Of a stretch of DNA of 64,000 nucleotides, positions 20,207 through 28,926 are shown piece after piece (position 1 is the first letter of the stretch; the number at the start of each line of letters is the position of its first letter). This DNA comes from Geminicoccus sp. Its GTDB lineage: Bacteria; Pseudomonadota; Alphaproteobacteria; UBA7985. A model generated the notes under the pieces. That model ran no database searches. It was not told the DNA's origin and saw only the letters and a list, made by a program, of their open reading frames with translations. The position numbers were made by a program, and so were the translations under genes. The DNA is taken from positions 26,574 to 90,573 of the forward strand of contig PAPT01000035.1 of NCBI GenBank assembly GCA_002708995.1, read 5' to 3'.

Positions 20207-20773
20207 TCAGGCAGCTGCGCCGCTGACGCCGGATTTTAGCGCCATGGACAGCTTGTTCAGTTTGGTCGCCAGCGAGCTGTCGATCTGGACAGAGCCGAGG
20301 CGGATGGTCATGCCGCCAATGATCGACGGGTCGATCTGCACGTCGAGGCGGACGCCCTTACCGTGCTTGGCCTGCAGAGTTTCGAGCAGGCGCGATTCCT
20401 GCTTGGCGGTCAGCTTGGCCGCGACGCGGACCTCGGCGACGATCTCACCGCGGCGGCGGGACAGCTCGTCGTTGAAGGCGCGGATGATCTGGGGCAGCGC
20501 GAACAGGCGGCCGTTGCGGGCCACGACCTGTGCGAAGTTGGCCACCAGCTTCGACACGCCGGCCTTGTCCATCACCGCTGCAAAGGCGCGGGCGCGATCC
20601 TCGGCCTTGACCAACGGGCTGCGCGCCAGCTGGCTCAGCTCGGGGCTTTCGTTGAATAGGCCGTTGACGGTCGCAAGATCGGCCGAGACCTGATCCAGCG
20701 CCTTGGCGTCGTCAGCGAGATCGAACAGTGCGGCGGCGTAGCGGCCCGCCAGTTCTTGGTTCACAGAGGCCAT
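20207..20773 (-). CDS. atpH: F1 ATP synthase delta subunit
   Basis: A 188-residue peripheral-stalk subunit that joins F1 to subunit b. I start it at the ATG at 20773 because MASVNQELAGRYAAALFDLA matches the family N-terminus; the frame remains open further upstream, but without similarity. The C-terminal RLGSVQIDSSLATKLNKL is conserved. It is the first gene of atpHAGDC; as usual in alphaproteobacteria the Fo genes are elsewhere. Confidence 0.95.
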   Translation of the reverse strand: MASVNQELAGRYAAALFDLADDAKALDQVSADLATVNGLFNESPELSQLARSPLVKAEDRARAFAAVMDKAGVSKLVANFAQVVARNGRLFALPQIIRAFNDELSRRRGEIVAEVRVAAKLTAKQESRLLETLQAKHGKGVRLDVQIDPSIIGGMTIRLGSVQIDSSLATKLNKLSMALKSGVSGAAA

Positions 20774-20860
20774 AGCGTCCTCATCCATCTGTCGCAGGGT
20801 TAATTTCAGGCTCGATTTAGCCGAGCCGCCCTTGTGCCGCAAGCACGGCCCGGGCATAGT

Positions 20861-20879
20861 TAGTCCGAATTTCGGACTA
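20861..20879. promoter_or_regulatory. Perfect palindrome, candidate toxin-antitoxin operator
   Basis: TAGTCCGAA-T-TTCGGACTA: two perfect 9-base arms around one central base. It ends 22 bases before the antitoxin start, where Phd/YefM-type antitoxins bind to repress their own operon. The site lies in the 128-base spacer shared with the divergent atp operon, so an effect on atpH transcription cannot be excluded. Confidence 0.6.
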
Positions 20880-20901
20880 GATTTGAAGGTGCAGAGCGCC
20901 C

Positions 20902-21093
20902 ATGGACGACGTCATCAACATGCACGACGCCAAAACCCACTTTTCGAAGCTGGTGGATCAGGTCGCGGCGACCGGTCAGCCGGTGCTGATCGGCAAGCGC
21001 GGAAAGGCGCTGGTGCAGCTCTCCCCGCTGCCGCAGGAACGGACGGCGCCGCGCCCGCTGGGGCTGTTCCGCGCCGCGATCAAGCTCGACTGA
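20902..21093 (+). CDS. Phd/YefM-type antitoxin
   Basis: A 63-residue protein with the Phd/YefM N-terminal DNA-binding fold: INMHDAKTHFSKLVDQVAATGQPVLIGKRGKALVQL. The C-terminal tail that would wrap the toxin is short (LGLFRAAIKLD) but keeps the GLFRG-like ending seen in antitoxins paired with PIN toxins. It lies 10 bases upstream of the PIN-like gene and 22 bases after a perfect palindrome. Confidence 0.85.
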   Translation: MDDVINMHDAKTHFSKLVDQVAATGQPVLIGKRGKALVQLSPLPQERTAPRPLGLFRAAIKLD

Positions 21094-21103
21094 GGGAAGA
21101 GAG

Positions 21104-21451
21104 ATGGAGCGCTATCTGCTCGACGGTGCGACCCTGCTCGCGGCGATGGCGGCGCCCTTTCGCCTGCGCGCCGAGACCCATGCTATCCTTGAAGACCGCA
21201 GCCACCTGATCCTCGTGTCGGCGGCGACCTTTCTCGACGCCTACGCGCTGGAAGCCGAGGACCGGGCGGCCTTTTCCAGCCTGCGCGGCAAGCTGCAGTC
21301 AGCAGCGACGCAGATGGGCTTCACCGCCGTAGACACAACACCGGCGCAGGTTGACCGGGCCGCGACGCTCGCCGCCGCGCTGCCCTGGCCGCGCCGCATC
21401 CTGCGCGCGCAGGCCGATATGCTGCCCGCCACGCTGCTGACTGTGGAATAG
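21104..21451 (+). CDS. Degenerate PIN-domain (VapC-like) protein
   Basis: 115 residues following the antitoxin. The N-terminus YLLDGATLLAAM aligns with the YLLDTHVLLW opening of VapC-type RNases, so the first metal-binding Asp is kept. At the second acidic site the usual SAAS-WEIA appears as SAATFLDA (Glu replaced by Asp, Trp lost). The third acidic motif, normally D-P-x-D-R in front of a hydrophobic stretch and AQA, reads PWPRRILRAQADMLPATLLT, with the aspartates gone. The protein stops soon after, about 10-15 residues short of typical VapC. This looks like a toxin that has lost activity. A ribosome site (GAAGAGAG) precedes it. Confidence 0.7.
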   Translation: MERYLLDGATLLAAMAAPFRLRAETHAILEDRSHLILVSAATFLDAYALEAEDRAAFSSLRGKLQSAATQMGFTAVDTTPAQVDRAATLAAALPWPRRILRAQADMLPATLLTVE

Positions 21452-21491
21452 TCAATTCCCCGAGCGCAGCTCATAATGCTAAGGTCCGGTC

Positions 21492-23366
21492 ATGACGCCT
21501 GAAACCCACCCGACAGCCCCTGAAGCAGCCCTGCCGACGATCCGCCGCCTACCCGACACACTGGTCAACCAGATCGCGGCGGGCGAGGTCGTGGACCGCC
21601 CGGCCAGTGTGGTCAAAGAGCTGGTGGAAAACGCCATCGACGCCGGGGCCGAGCGGGTTTCGATCCTGCTGCGCGAGGGCGGCAAAGCGCTGATCCAGGT
21701 CGAAGACGACGGCCACGGCATGGACGCCGAAGGCATGCGGCTGGCGCTGGAACGGCATGCAACCTCGAAGCTGCCCGAAGGCGATCTGGTCCGCATCGAA
21801 AAGCTCGGCTTCCGCGGGGAAGCCCTGCCATCGATTGCCTCGGTGGCACGCCTTAGCCTGACCTCCCGCACCGCCGGGGCTGACAACGGCTGGTCGCTGC
21901 GGGTCGAAGGCGGCGAGACCGTGTTCGACGGCCCGGCCTCTGCCAACCCCGGCACGGTGATCGAAGTCAGCGACCTGTTCTACGCTGTCCCGGCTCGGCT
22001 CAAGTTCCTTAAGGGCGAGCAGGCTGAGGCCAGCGCCTGCCTCGACATCGTCCGCCGGCTCGCGCTGGCGCACCCGACAGTCAGTTTCGACATGCAGCAC
22101 AACGCCCGGCGCACTCTGGCCCTGCCCGGGTGCAGCGACGCCGGTGACCGAGTGCACGACGTCATGGGTGCCGACTTCGCCGCTAACAGCCGGGAGATCC
22201 GACGCGAACGCGACGGTCTGGTGCTGCGCGGCTGGGCGGGCCTGCCGACCTATAACCGCGCCAACAGCCTGAGCCAGTTCCTGTTCGTCAACGGCCGCCC
22301 GGTCCGCGACCGGCAACTGAGCGGGGTGATCCGCGCGGCCTACCGCCCCGTGCTCGCCCCTGACCGTCACCCGGTGGTGCTGCTGTGGCTGGACGTGCCG
22401 CCCGACGCCGTCGACGTCAACGTGCACCCGGCCAAGTCGGAGGTTCGCTTCCGGCAGGCGGGTGAAGTCCGCGCGCTGCTAATCGACGGGCTGCGGCGCG
22501 GCATCGTCGAGGGCGGGTTCAGCGCCTCAAGCCACCTCACCGGCGGGGTACTCGACCGACTGCAGAGCGGACTGGAACCGTCCGCCGGGGCGCAACCCCC
22601 GGCTGCGGGCCGCCCAGCGCTGCGGGGCGACTACAGCCATCGCGCGCACCACCCTTCTGCGGCCCAGCAGGCCAGCTGGGCGCAGGCCTTTGCCCCCGCC
22701 GCCCGGGTCGCCGAGCCCGGCGCCGCCGTCACCCCCGGCAATGGTGCACCGCCGGAGAACAGCGCCGACGAGATCGACCCCGGCGCCTTCCCGCTCGGCG
22801 CGGCCAAGGCCCAGCTGCACGCCAACTACATCGTTGCGGAGACCGAGGGCGGCTTCGTCATCGTCGACCAGCACGCCGCCCACGAAAGGCTGGTGCTGGA
22901 GCGCATGAAGACCCAGCGCGAACTCAAGAGCGTAGAGCGGCAGGCGCTGCTTGTCCCCGAAGTCGTCCACCTCGACCCCGCCAGCGCGGAACGGCTGGAG
23001 GAAGCCGCAGACGTACTCGCCGAAGCCGGACTGGTGATCGAGCCCTTCGGCGACGGTACGGTGGTGGTGCAGGAAACCCCCGCCGTCCTCGGTCAGCCGG
23101 ACTGCCAGAAACTGGTCACCGACCTTGCCGAGGAACTGGCGGGCTGGGAGCAGGCGTTTTCGCTTCAGGAGCGGCTGGACCGCGTGCTGGCAACCGCAGC
23201 CTGTCATGGCTCGGTGCGCTCGGGCCGCCGCCTGAGCGGAGCGGAGATGAACCAGCTGCTGCGGGATATGGAGGCGACACCGCTGGCCGGGCAGTGCAAC
23301 CATGGCCGCCCCACCTACGTGCAGCTGTCTCTGGAAGACCTCGAAGCGCTGTTCGAGCGGCGCTAG
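21492..23366 (+). CDS. mutL: DNA mismatch repair protein MutL
   Basis: A 624-residue GHKL ATPase that links MutS to downstream repair steps. The N-terminal motifs are VVKELVENAIDAG (catalytic Glu), VEDDGHGM, ATSKL and GFRGEALPSIASVA; the transducer domain has NGRPVRDRQL and DVNVHPAKSEVRF. After a Pro/Ala-rich linker (~350-420) the C-terminal dimerisation domain carries VDQHAAHERLVLE, the DQHA(X)2E(X)4E metal-binding motif of MutL endonucleases, so the protein probably nicks DNA itself. It is a single plus-strand gene, convergent with rsmD. Confidence 0.96.
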   Translation: MTPETHPTAPEAALPTIRRLPDTLVNQIAAGEVVDRPASVVKELVENAIDAGAERVSILLREGGKALIQVEDDGHGMDAEGMRLALERHATSKLPEGDLVRIEKLGFRGEALPSIASVARLSLTSRTAGADNGWSLRVEGGETVFDGPASANPGTVIEVSDLFYAVPARLKFLKGEQAEASACLDIVRRLALAHPTVSFDMQHNARRTLALPGCSDAGDRVHDVMGADFAANSREIRRERDGLVLRGWAGLPTYNRANSLSQFLFVNGRPVRDRQLSGVIRAAYRPVLAPDRHPVVLLWLDVPPDAVDVNVHPAKSEVRFRQAGEVRALLIDGLRRGIVEGGFSASSHLTGGVLDRLQSGLEPSAGAQPPAAGRPALRGDYSHRAHHPSAAQQASWAQAFAPAARVAEPGAAVTPGNGAPPENSADEIDPGAFPLGAAKAQLHANYIVAETEGGFVIVDQHAAHERLVLERMKTQRELKSVERQALLVPEVVHLDPASAERLEEAADVLAEAGLVIEPFGDGTVVVQETPAVLGQPDCQKLVTDLAEELAGWEQAFSLQERLDRVLATAACHGSVRSGRRLSGAEMNQLLRDMEATPLAGQCNHGRPTYVQLSLEDLEALFERR

Positions 23367-23390
23367 ACCCGCGCCTTCGCCCTATCCGCC

Positions 23391-24002
23391 TTAGCCGCCC
23401 GCGGGCCAGTCTTGGCTGCTCTCGGGCGCATGAAAGCTGAAGGTCGTCTGCCCCACGGCCTTCTCGTGCAGCAGCGACCAGCCCGGCAGACTGCGATCGG
23501 TTTCGCTGTCGCCTTCCCAGACCAGCAGAGTTTCCCCGTGCCACAGGCCCCCGTTAGCGAGCAGGGCCGCCACCGCCGCCGGTCCTTGGGCGTAGAGCGG
23601 ATCAGCGAGGATCACCCCGAAACCGCCCTCGGCAGAAAAAGCGCTCGCCGTGGTCCGAACCGACGTCAGGCCGTTGGCCAGCCCCAGCGCATCGATATTG
23701 GCCTGCAGCACGGCAGCATGGGCGCGGCTATTCTCGGCAAAGGCGGCAAAGGCCGCCCCACGCGACAGCGCTTCCAGCCCCAGCGCCCCGGTGCCAGCGA
23801 AGGCGTCCAGCACGCGGGCCTCGCTGAGCACCGACTGGCCGCCGGGCCGCTTAAAGCGGTTGGTCAGCACGTTGAACAGGGTTTCCCGGGCACGGTCACT
23901 GGTCGGGCGCACGCCCTGCCCCGGGGGCACCACCAGCCGTCGCCCGCGCAGGCTGCCGCCGGTCACGCGCAGGCTGCCCGGTGGGGGCGCCTTAGCCGCC
24001 AC
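23391..24002 (-). CDS. rsmD: 16S rRNA (guanine966-N2)-methyltransferase
   Basis: About 203 residues. RVTGGSLRGRRL, RPTSDRARETLFNVL and the SAM motif VLDAFAGTGALGLEALSRGA identify RsmD, which methylates G966 of 16S rRNA. The catalytic motif IV, DPPY in the family, reads DPLY here. I chose the GTG at 24002, which overlaps the end of the pseudouridine synthase gene by 11 bases; an ATG at 24065 would create a 74-base overlap and unsupported extra residues. It is co-transcribed with that gene. Confidence 0.88.
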   Translation of the reverse strand: MAAKAPPPGSLRVTGGSLRGRRLVVPPGQGVRPTSDRARETLFNVLTNRFKRPGGQSVLSEARVLDAFAGTGALGLEALSRGAAFAAFAENSRAHAAVLQANIDALGLANGLTSVRTTASAFSAEGGFGVILADPLYAQGPAAVAALLANGGLWHGETLLVWEGDSETDRSLPGWSLLHEKAVGQTTFSFHAPESSQDWPAGG

Positions 24003-24927
24003 GGCGCGGGGTCCGGCTGTTGCGGGTGCTCGACGGCGAGCGGCCCACGCCCATACGGCGGCCATCCTTGGCGGCGCGCTTCTTGTCGGCGAGCTTGCGG
24101 TGGCCCGGCTTCTTTGGCTTGGGCTTGGCCTTGGCCCAGGTCGACTTCTTCTCGGTGCCGACGCCGAACAGTTCGAACATGCGCGCCCGCGAGACTTCCT
24201 TAAGCTCCATGCGCGCCAGTGAACCCAGCGTCAGCCCGCCGTACGACACCCGGATCAGCCGATTGACCTGCAGGCCCAGATGCTGTGCCAGCTTGCGGAT
24301 TTCGCGGTTCTTGCCCTCGGTCAGGGTGAAGCGATACCAGCGGTTCAGCCCACTTTCCTTCTGGGTTTCCCGCTCGACGATCACTGGCCCGTAGCGGACC
24401 TCGTCGATGGTGACCCCGTCGGACAGCGCCGCGAGCTGGCGGTCAGTGACCATGCCGTGCGCGCGAACACGGTAAATGCGCGAAAGACCCGTATCGGGCA
24501 GCTCCAGCTTGCGCTTGAGCACCGGGCTGGTGGTGAACAGCAGCAGGCCTTCGGAGTTGATATCCAGCCGGCCGACAGCGAGCAGGCGCGGGGCGCCCTG
24601 GCCCATATCGGGCAGCAGGTCGTAGACCGTGGTTCGTCCCTCGGGGTCGCGGTCGGTGACCAGCGCGCCCAGCGGCTTGTAAAAGCGGTAGAGCTTGACG
24701 TCGGGCGGCGCAGACAGCGGCCGGTCGTCGACCGACACCCCCTGCCAGTCGTCGAGATTAACGGCGGGGTCGCTGACCACGACGCCGTTAACCTTGACCC
24801 GGCTAGCCTCGATCATCCGCTCCGCATCGCGGCGGGAGCACAGGCCAGAGTGCGCAATGATCTTGGCAAGACGGCTGCCGCCGCTGCGGGCTGAGCCCTG
24901 ATTGTCGTCTGTATCGGACTGGGTCAC
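23992..24927 (-). CDS. RluB/RsuA-family rRNA pseudouridine synthase
   Basis: A 311-residue protein: an S4 RNA-binding domain (RLAKIIAHSGLCSRRDAERMI) followed by the RsuA/RluB catalytic domain with GRLDINSEGLLL holding the catalytic Asp, EGKNREIRKLAQHLG and LIRVSYGGLTLGSL. The most likely substrate is 23S rRNA helix 90 (RluB-type, position 2605). The C-terminal ~65 residues are a disordered Lys/Arg-rich tail, common in alphaproteobacterial members. It is upstream of rsmD in one unit. Confidence 0.9.
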   Translation of the reverse strand: MTQSDTDDNQGSARSGGSRLAKIIAHSGLCSRRDAERMIEASRVKVNGVVVSDPAVNLDDWQGVSVDDRPLSAPPDVKLYRFYKPLGALVTDRDPEGRTTVYDLLPDMGQGAPRLLAVGRLDINSEGLLLFTTSPVLKRKLELPDTGLSRIYRVRAHGMVTDRQLAALSDGVTIDEVRYGPVIVERETQKESGLNRWYRFTLTEGKNREIRKLAQHLGLQVNRLIRVSYGGLTLGSLARMELKEVSRARMFELFGVGTEKKSTWAKAKPKPKKPGHRKLADKKRAAKDGRRMGVGRSPSSTRNSRTPRRGG

Positions 24928-24988
24928 GGCCTGCTGGCCCCCCTGCTTGCCCCGGATCGGGGTCGGTCAATGCTGCTCGGTTGATCAG

Positions 24989-25288
24989 TCAGTCTTCGTC
25001 GGGGTCGAAAGGCGGCGACCCGGGCGTCTTGCGCAGCTGGATCAGGCCCTTGATCGGTTTGCTCGGGTCCTGGGGCTCGCCCCGGCGCAGGATATCGATC
25101 CGACCCTGCCGGGCCAGACCCTTGGCCTCGGCCCGCACATGTCGCAGGAACCCGCGCCACTTCTCCTCACCCTTGACTTCGTCCGGGCGGGGCGGCCGCA
25201 GGGCCATGGCGGCCTCGGTCGGTGAAAAAGTCGCCCCTGCGCGCTCTTCAGCCAGACGCAGGATGACGTGCTTGAGCGACTCAGCCAC
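24989..25288 (-). CDS. DUF3253 family protein
   Basis: A 99-residue protein with the DUF3253 (winged-helix-like) pattern: an N-terminal helix VILRLAEERAGATFSPTEAA, a middle WRGFLRHVRAEAKGLARQGR and a C-terminal strand with ILRRGEPQDPSKPIKGLIQLR. Function is unknown. It starts 4 bases after argG ends and is probably co-transcribed with it. Confidence 0.75.
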   Translation of the reverse strand: MAESLKHVILRLAEERAGATFSPTEAAMALRPPRPDEVKGEEKWRGFLRHVRAEAKGLARQGRIDILRRGEPQDPSKPIKGLIQLRKTPGSPPFDPDED

Positions 25289-25291
25289 GCC

Positions 25292-26518
25292 TCAGTCCTC
25301 GAACCGGCAATCGCGCTCGCGGGCCAGCCGCAGGCGCAGGGCGTTGAGCTTGATGAAGCCCTCGGCATCGCGGTGGTCGTAAACGCTGTCTTCCTCAAAG
25401 GTCACGTAGTCCTGACTATACAGGCTGTAGGGACTTTCCCGGCCAACGACCGTGGCGTTGCCCTTATACAGGCGCAGGCGAACCGCGCCCGTGACCCACT
25501 GCTGGGACTGATCGATCAGGCCCTGCAGTAACTCGCGCTCGGGCGAGAACCAAAAGCCGTTGTAGATCAGCTCCGCATAGCGCGGCATCAGCTCATCTTT
25601 GAGGTGCGCGGCACCGCGGTCGAGCGTGATCGACTCAAGCGCCCGGTGCGCGGCGAGCAGGATGGTGCCTCCGGGGGTCTCGTAGACGCCGCGCGACTTC
25701 ATGCCGACAAAACGGTTCTCGACCAGATCCAGCCGGCCGATGCCGTTGTCGTGCCCATATTTGTTGAGCGCGGTCAAGATCGCCGCCGGACCCATCTTCT
25801 CGCCGTTGATCGACACCGGGTCACCCTTCTCGAAGCCGATTTCGATCACCGTGTCTTTGTCGGGCGCGTCCTGCGGCGACAGCGTACGCTGGTAGACAAT
25901 GTTCGGGGCTTCTTCAGCCGGGTCTTCGAGAACTTTGCCCTCGGATGAGGTGTGCAGCAGGTTCGCGTCGACCGAAAACGGCGCTTCGCCGCGCTTGTCC
26001 TTTGCGATGGGAATCTGGTGCTCTTCGGCGAAGGCGAGCAGCTTGGTACGCGACGCGAGGTCCCATTCCCGCCACGGCGCGATCACTTTTATGTCCGGCT
26101 CCAGCGCGTAATAGGATAATTCGAAGCGGACCTGATCATTTCCTTTGCCCGTTGCACCGTGGGAAACCGTGTCCCCGCCGACATTACGCGCAATCTCGAT
26201 TTGGCGCTTGGAGATCAGCGGCCGGGCGATCGACGTACCAAGCAGGTACACACCCTCGTAGAGCGCGTTGGCGCGGAACATCGGGAACACATAATCGCGG
26301 CAGAACTCGTCGCGCAGGTCTTCGATGAAGATATTTTCAGGCTTAATCCCTAATAACAAAGCCTTTTCCCGGGCCGGCTCCAGCTCCTCGCCCTGGCCCA
26401 GATCGGCAGTAAAGGTGACGACTTCGCAGTTATACGTCACCTGCAGCCACTTAAGAATGACGCTGGTATCCAGTCCGCCGGAGTAGGCGAGGACGACGCG
26501 ATTGATGTCTTGGGTCAT
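25292..26518 (-). CDS. argG: Argininosuccinate synthase
   Basis: A 408-residue enzyme that joins citrulline and aspartate using ATP in arginine synthesis. [18 protein letters not shown] is the ATP pyrophosphatase P-loop; [32 protein letters not shown] and [21 protein letters not shown] are conserved. I start at ATG 26518 ([15 protein letters not shown]); the open frame extends 47 codons further upstream without similarity. It is divergent from the hemerythrin-like gene. Confidence 0.96.
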   Translation of the reverse strand: MTQDINRVVLAYSGGLDTSVILKWLQVTYNCEVVTFTADLGQGEELEPAREKALLLGIKPENIFIEDLRDEFCRDYVFPMFRANALYEGVYLLGTSIARPLISKRQIEIARNVGGDTVSHGATGKGNDQVRFELSYYALEPDIKVIAPWREWDLASRTKLLAFAEEHQIPIAKDKRGEAPFSVDANLLHTSSEGKVLEDPAEEAPNIVYQRTLSPQDAPDKDTVIEIGFEKGDPVSINGEKMGPAAILTALNKYGHDNGIGRLDLVENRFVGMKSRGVYETPGGTILLAAHRALESITLDRGAAHLKDELMPRYAELIYNGFWFSPERELLQGLIDQSQQWVTGAVRLRLYKGNATVVGRESPYSLYSQDYVTFEEDSVYDHRDAEGFIKLNALRLRLARERDCRFED

Positions 26519-26639
26519 GGGGAATTCCATCAGAGGGACATAATGAACGGCTCGTATCCCCGCCGTTCTAACCGGACTCGACAGCTTTGCAACGCCGGGG
26601 AACGCCAAACGAGCATTGCAACTGGCTGGCAGCTTCGCC

Positions 26640-27269
26640 ATGTTCGGCTTCATGACCATGAATCAGACCCCGATCAGGCTCGAAGACCTGCTGGAAAACG
26701 TTGACAAGCCGCTGCCGGGTATCACCCGTCCGGTCTGGCGGTTCCACGACAATTTCAACGATCTTCTAGACTTCTGGCTGCGCCGCCACGGCACCTTCCG
26801 GGCGCTGCTCAGCGACCTGTCGGCTGCGGTGGAAGATTTCGGTGCTGACGGCCCGGACGTGGCCGAGGAAGAACGGCTGATGGAGATGTGGTCGCTTTTC
26901 CGCGAACAGCTCGACCAGCACCAGCAGGTCGAAGACGGCGTCTATTTCCCCGTCGTCGTCGCGCTGCACCCTGAGTTCGAGTCCGCCTTCGACGCCCTGT
27001 CCGTAGACCATGGCGCCATCGATGCCTGCCTCGACGCGGTCGAGAATGCCGAAGACGGCGCGGGCATGATGGAAGCGCTGCTGCTGCTCAACGACAAGCT
27101 TCTCGGCCATATGGAGGCCGAAGAAGACCTGATCATGCCGCTGGTGCTCGAAACCCCGCCGCCGCTCGAATTCGTGGTCTATGACGAAGACGGCAATGAA
27201 GTCAGCGGCGATGATGTCCTCGAAGACGAGGACGAGGACGACAGCCTCACCTACGTCACCAAAAACTAA
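26640..27269 (+). CDS. Hemerythrin HHE-domain protein
   Basis: About 209 residues forming a four-helix bundle with metal ligands in the HHE pattern: [28 protein letters not shown] (HxxxE), [15 protein letters not shown] and [15 protein letters not shown] (HxxxE). Such proteins bind a di-iron centre and may sense oxygen or NO or buffer iron. The C-terminal ~45 residues are very acidic (EDEDEDDSL). The start is uncertain among ATGs at 26640, 26652 and 26658. It is divergent from argG. Confidence 0.8.
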   Translation: MFGFMTMNQTPIRLEDLLENVDKPLPGITRPVWRFHDNFNDLLDFWLRRHGTFRALLSDLSAAVEDFGADGPDVAEEERLMEMWSLFREQLDQHQQVEDGVYFPVVVALHPEFESAFDALSVDHGAIDACLDAVENAEDGAGMMEALLLLNDKLLGHMEAEEDLIMPLVLETPPPLEFVVYDEDGNEVSGDDVLEDEDEDDSLTYVTKN

Positions 27270-27308
27270 TCTGGCATAGCGGCACCGCCGCGCCGTCGAT
27301 CGAGCCGA

Positions 27309-28184
27309 TCAGCTGACCAGCGTTCCCGCACCGTATTCGGTGAGCAGTTCCAGCAGCAGCACGTGCTTGACCGTGCCGTTCTGGATGACCGCGGCCCCGA
27401 CGCCGCTGGTCACGGCTGTGGCGCACATTTCCAGCTTCGGGATCATGCCGCCGGAGACCGTGCCGTCTTCGACCAGCCCGGCGATATCGGCGCGCCGGAT
27501 CTCAGAGACCAGCTCGCCCGCCTTGTCCTTCACCCCGTCGACGTCGGTCAGCATGATCAGGCGCTCGGCCATGAGCGCCGCCGCGATAGCCCCCGCGGCG
27601 GTGTCGGCGTTGATGTTGTAGCCCTGCCCGTTCTCATCGACACCGATGGGCGCGATCACCGGAATCAGGCCGGCATCACGGATGGCCTCGATCACCGCCG
27701 TGTTGACGTGCTTGGGCTGGCCGACGAAGCCGAGATCGACCCCGTCGTCGCGCTGCACCTTCTCGGCGAGCAACAGCCGCCCGTCCTTGCCCGACAGTCC
27801 CACAGCCGTCCCACCGGCCTTATTGAGGGCCGTAACCAAGTCCTTGTTGATCTTACCCGCGAGCACCATCTCGACGATTTCCATGGTTGGCTCGTCGGTA
27901 ATGCGCAGGCCGTCGACCGCCTGGGTCTTGACGTTCAGCCGTTCGAGCATCTGCGCAATCTGCGGACCGCCGCCGTGGACCACGATCGGGCGCATGCCGA
28001 CCTGCCGCAGCAGGGCGATGTCAGCTGCAAAACTCTCGGTCAGGGCGGGGTCGACCATTGCGTGACCGCCAAACTTCACCACAATGGTCTTGCCGGTGTA
28101 GCGGCGCATGAACGGCAGGGCTTCGCGCAGGGTCTCGGCCTTGTCCAACCAGGCCCGGGCCTGAGAATCGCTCATCTCATTCAT
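27309..28184 (-). CDS. argB: Acetylglutamate kinase
   Basis: A 291-residue enzyme of arginine synthesis that phosphorylates N-acetyl-glutamate. KTIVVKFGGHAMVDPALTESF and RPIVVHGGGPQIAQML are the amino acid kinase motifs; NINADTAAGAIAAAL and TVSGGMIPKLEMCATAV are also conserved. Its start overlaps the engB stop (ATGA), making it the last gene of the rpmH-to-argB cluster. Feedback inhibition by arginine is usual for the cyclic-pathway form but not provable here. Confidence 0.96.
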   Translation of the reverse strand: MNEMSDSQARAWLDKAETLREALPFMRRYTGKTIVVKFGGHAMVDPALTESFAADIALLRQVGMRPIVVHGGGPQIAQMLERLNVKTQAVDGLRITDEPTMEIVEMVLAGKINKDLVTALNKAGGTAVGLSGKDGRLLLAEKVQRDDGVDLGFVGQPKHVNTAVIEAIRDAGLIPVIAPIGVDENGQGYNINADTAAGAIAAALMAERLIMLTDVDGVKDKAGELVSEIRRADIAGLVEDGTVSGGMIPKLEMCATAVTSGVGAAVIQNGTVKHVLLLELLTEYGAGTLVS

Positions 28185-28849
28185 GCGAACATGTCTCCAA
28201 AATCATCGCTCATGCCGAGCAGGACCCGTGCCACCGCATCCCGGAGCGCTTCTATCCCGCCCAGCGGCCCCAACGGCTTTTCCGCCGACGTAGGCAGCAC
28301 GCGCGGAAAGGCAGCCGGGTGCTTCATCGCCTCTTCTTCTACCGCTTTTTTCACCTTCTCCAAGGCGCCGGCTTTGATCTTGTCGGATTTGGTCAGAATC
28401 AGCTGGTAGGACACAGCCGCGACGTCGAGGCTGTCCATCAGCTTGCGGTCGTTGTCCTTGAGGCCGTGACGGCAGTCGATCAGTACGTAGACCCGCTTCA
28501 GATTGGGCCGCCCCTGCAGATATTGCTCCGTCGTCGCGTTCCAGCGTTCGATATCGTGCTTGGAGGCCTTAGCATAGCCATAGCCGGGGAGGTCGATGAT
28601 ATAGCCGACCCCGCCGAGGTCGAAGAAGTTCATCTCCTGGGTCCGGCCGGGCGTGTTCGACGTCCGCGCCAGTCCCTTTACGCCGGTCAGGGCGTTGAGC
28701 AGGGACGACTTGCCGACGTTTGAGCGCCCAGCAAAGGCAACCTCGGGCCGGTCGGCTTCGGGCAGGAAGTGCATGGCCGGCACGCCTTTGAAAAACACCG
28801 CGCGGTGCTTGAACAAATGAGCGGGCGGAGTCTGGCGATCCTGATCCAT
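28181..28849 (-). CDS. engB: Ribosome-biogenesis GTPase EngB (YihA/YsxC)
   Basis: A 222-residue GTPase needed for 50S subunit maturation. G1 is GRSNVGKSSLLNAL, the switch region TSNTPGRTQEMNFF, G3 DLPGYGYAKA, and G4 LTKSDKI. It stands between yidC and argB, as in other alphaproteobacteria, and shares ATGA with argB. Confidence 0.95.
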   Translation of the reverse strand: MDQDRQTPPAHLFKHRAVFFKGVPAMHFLPEADRPEVAFAGRSNVGKSSLLNALTGVKGLARTSNTPGRTQEMNFFDLGGVGYIIDLPGYGYAKASKHDIERWNATTEQYLQGRPNLKRVYVLIDCRHGLKDNDRKLMDSLDVAAVSYQLILTKSDKIKAGALEKVKKAVEEEAMKHPAAFPRVLPTSAEKPLGPLGGIEALRDAVARVLLGMSDDFGDMFA

Positions 28850-28926
28850 AGCGGGTGCTGACCTCGGGGCGTGGGCGCCTTAGTGGCGCAAAGTGGGCGG
28901 CGCACAGGAGAGACGCGAAGGGGCGA

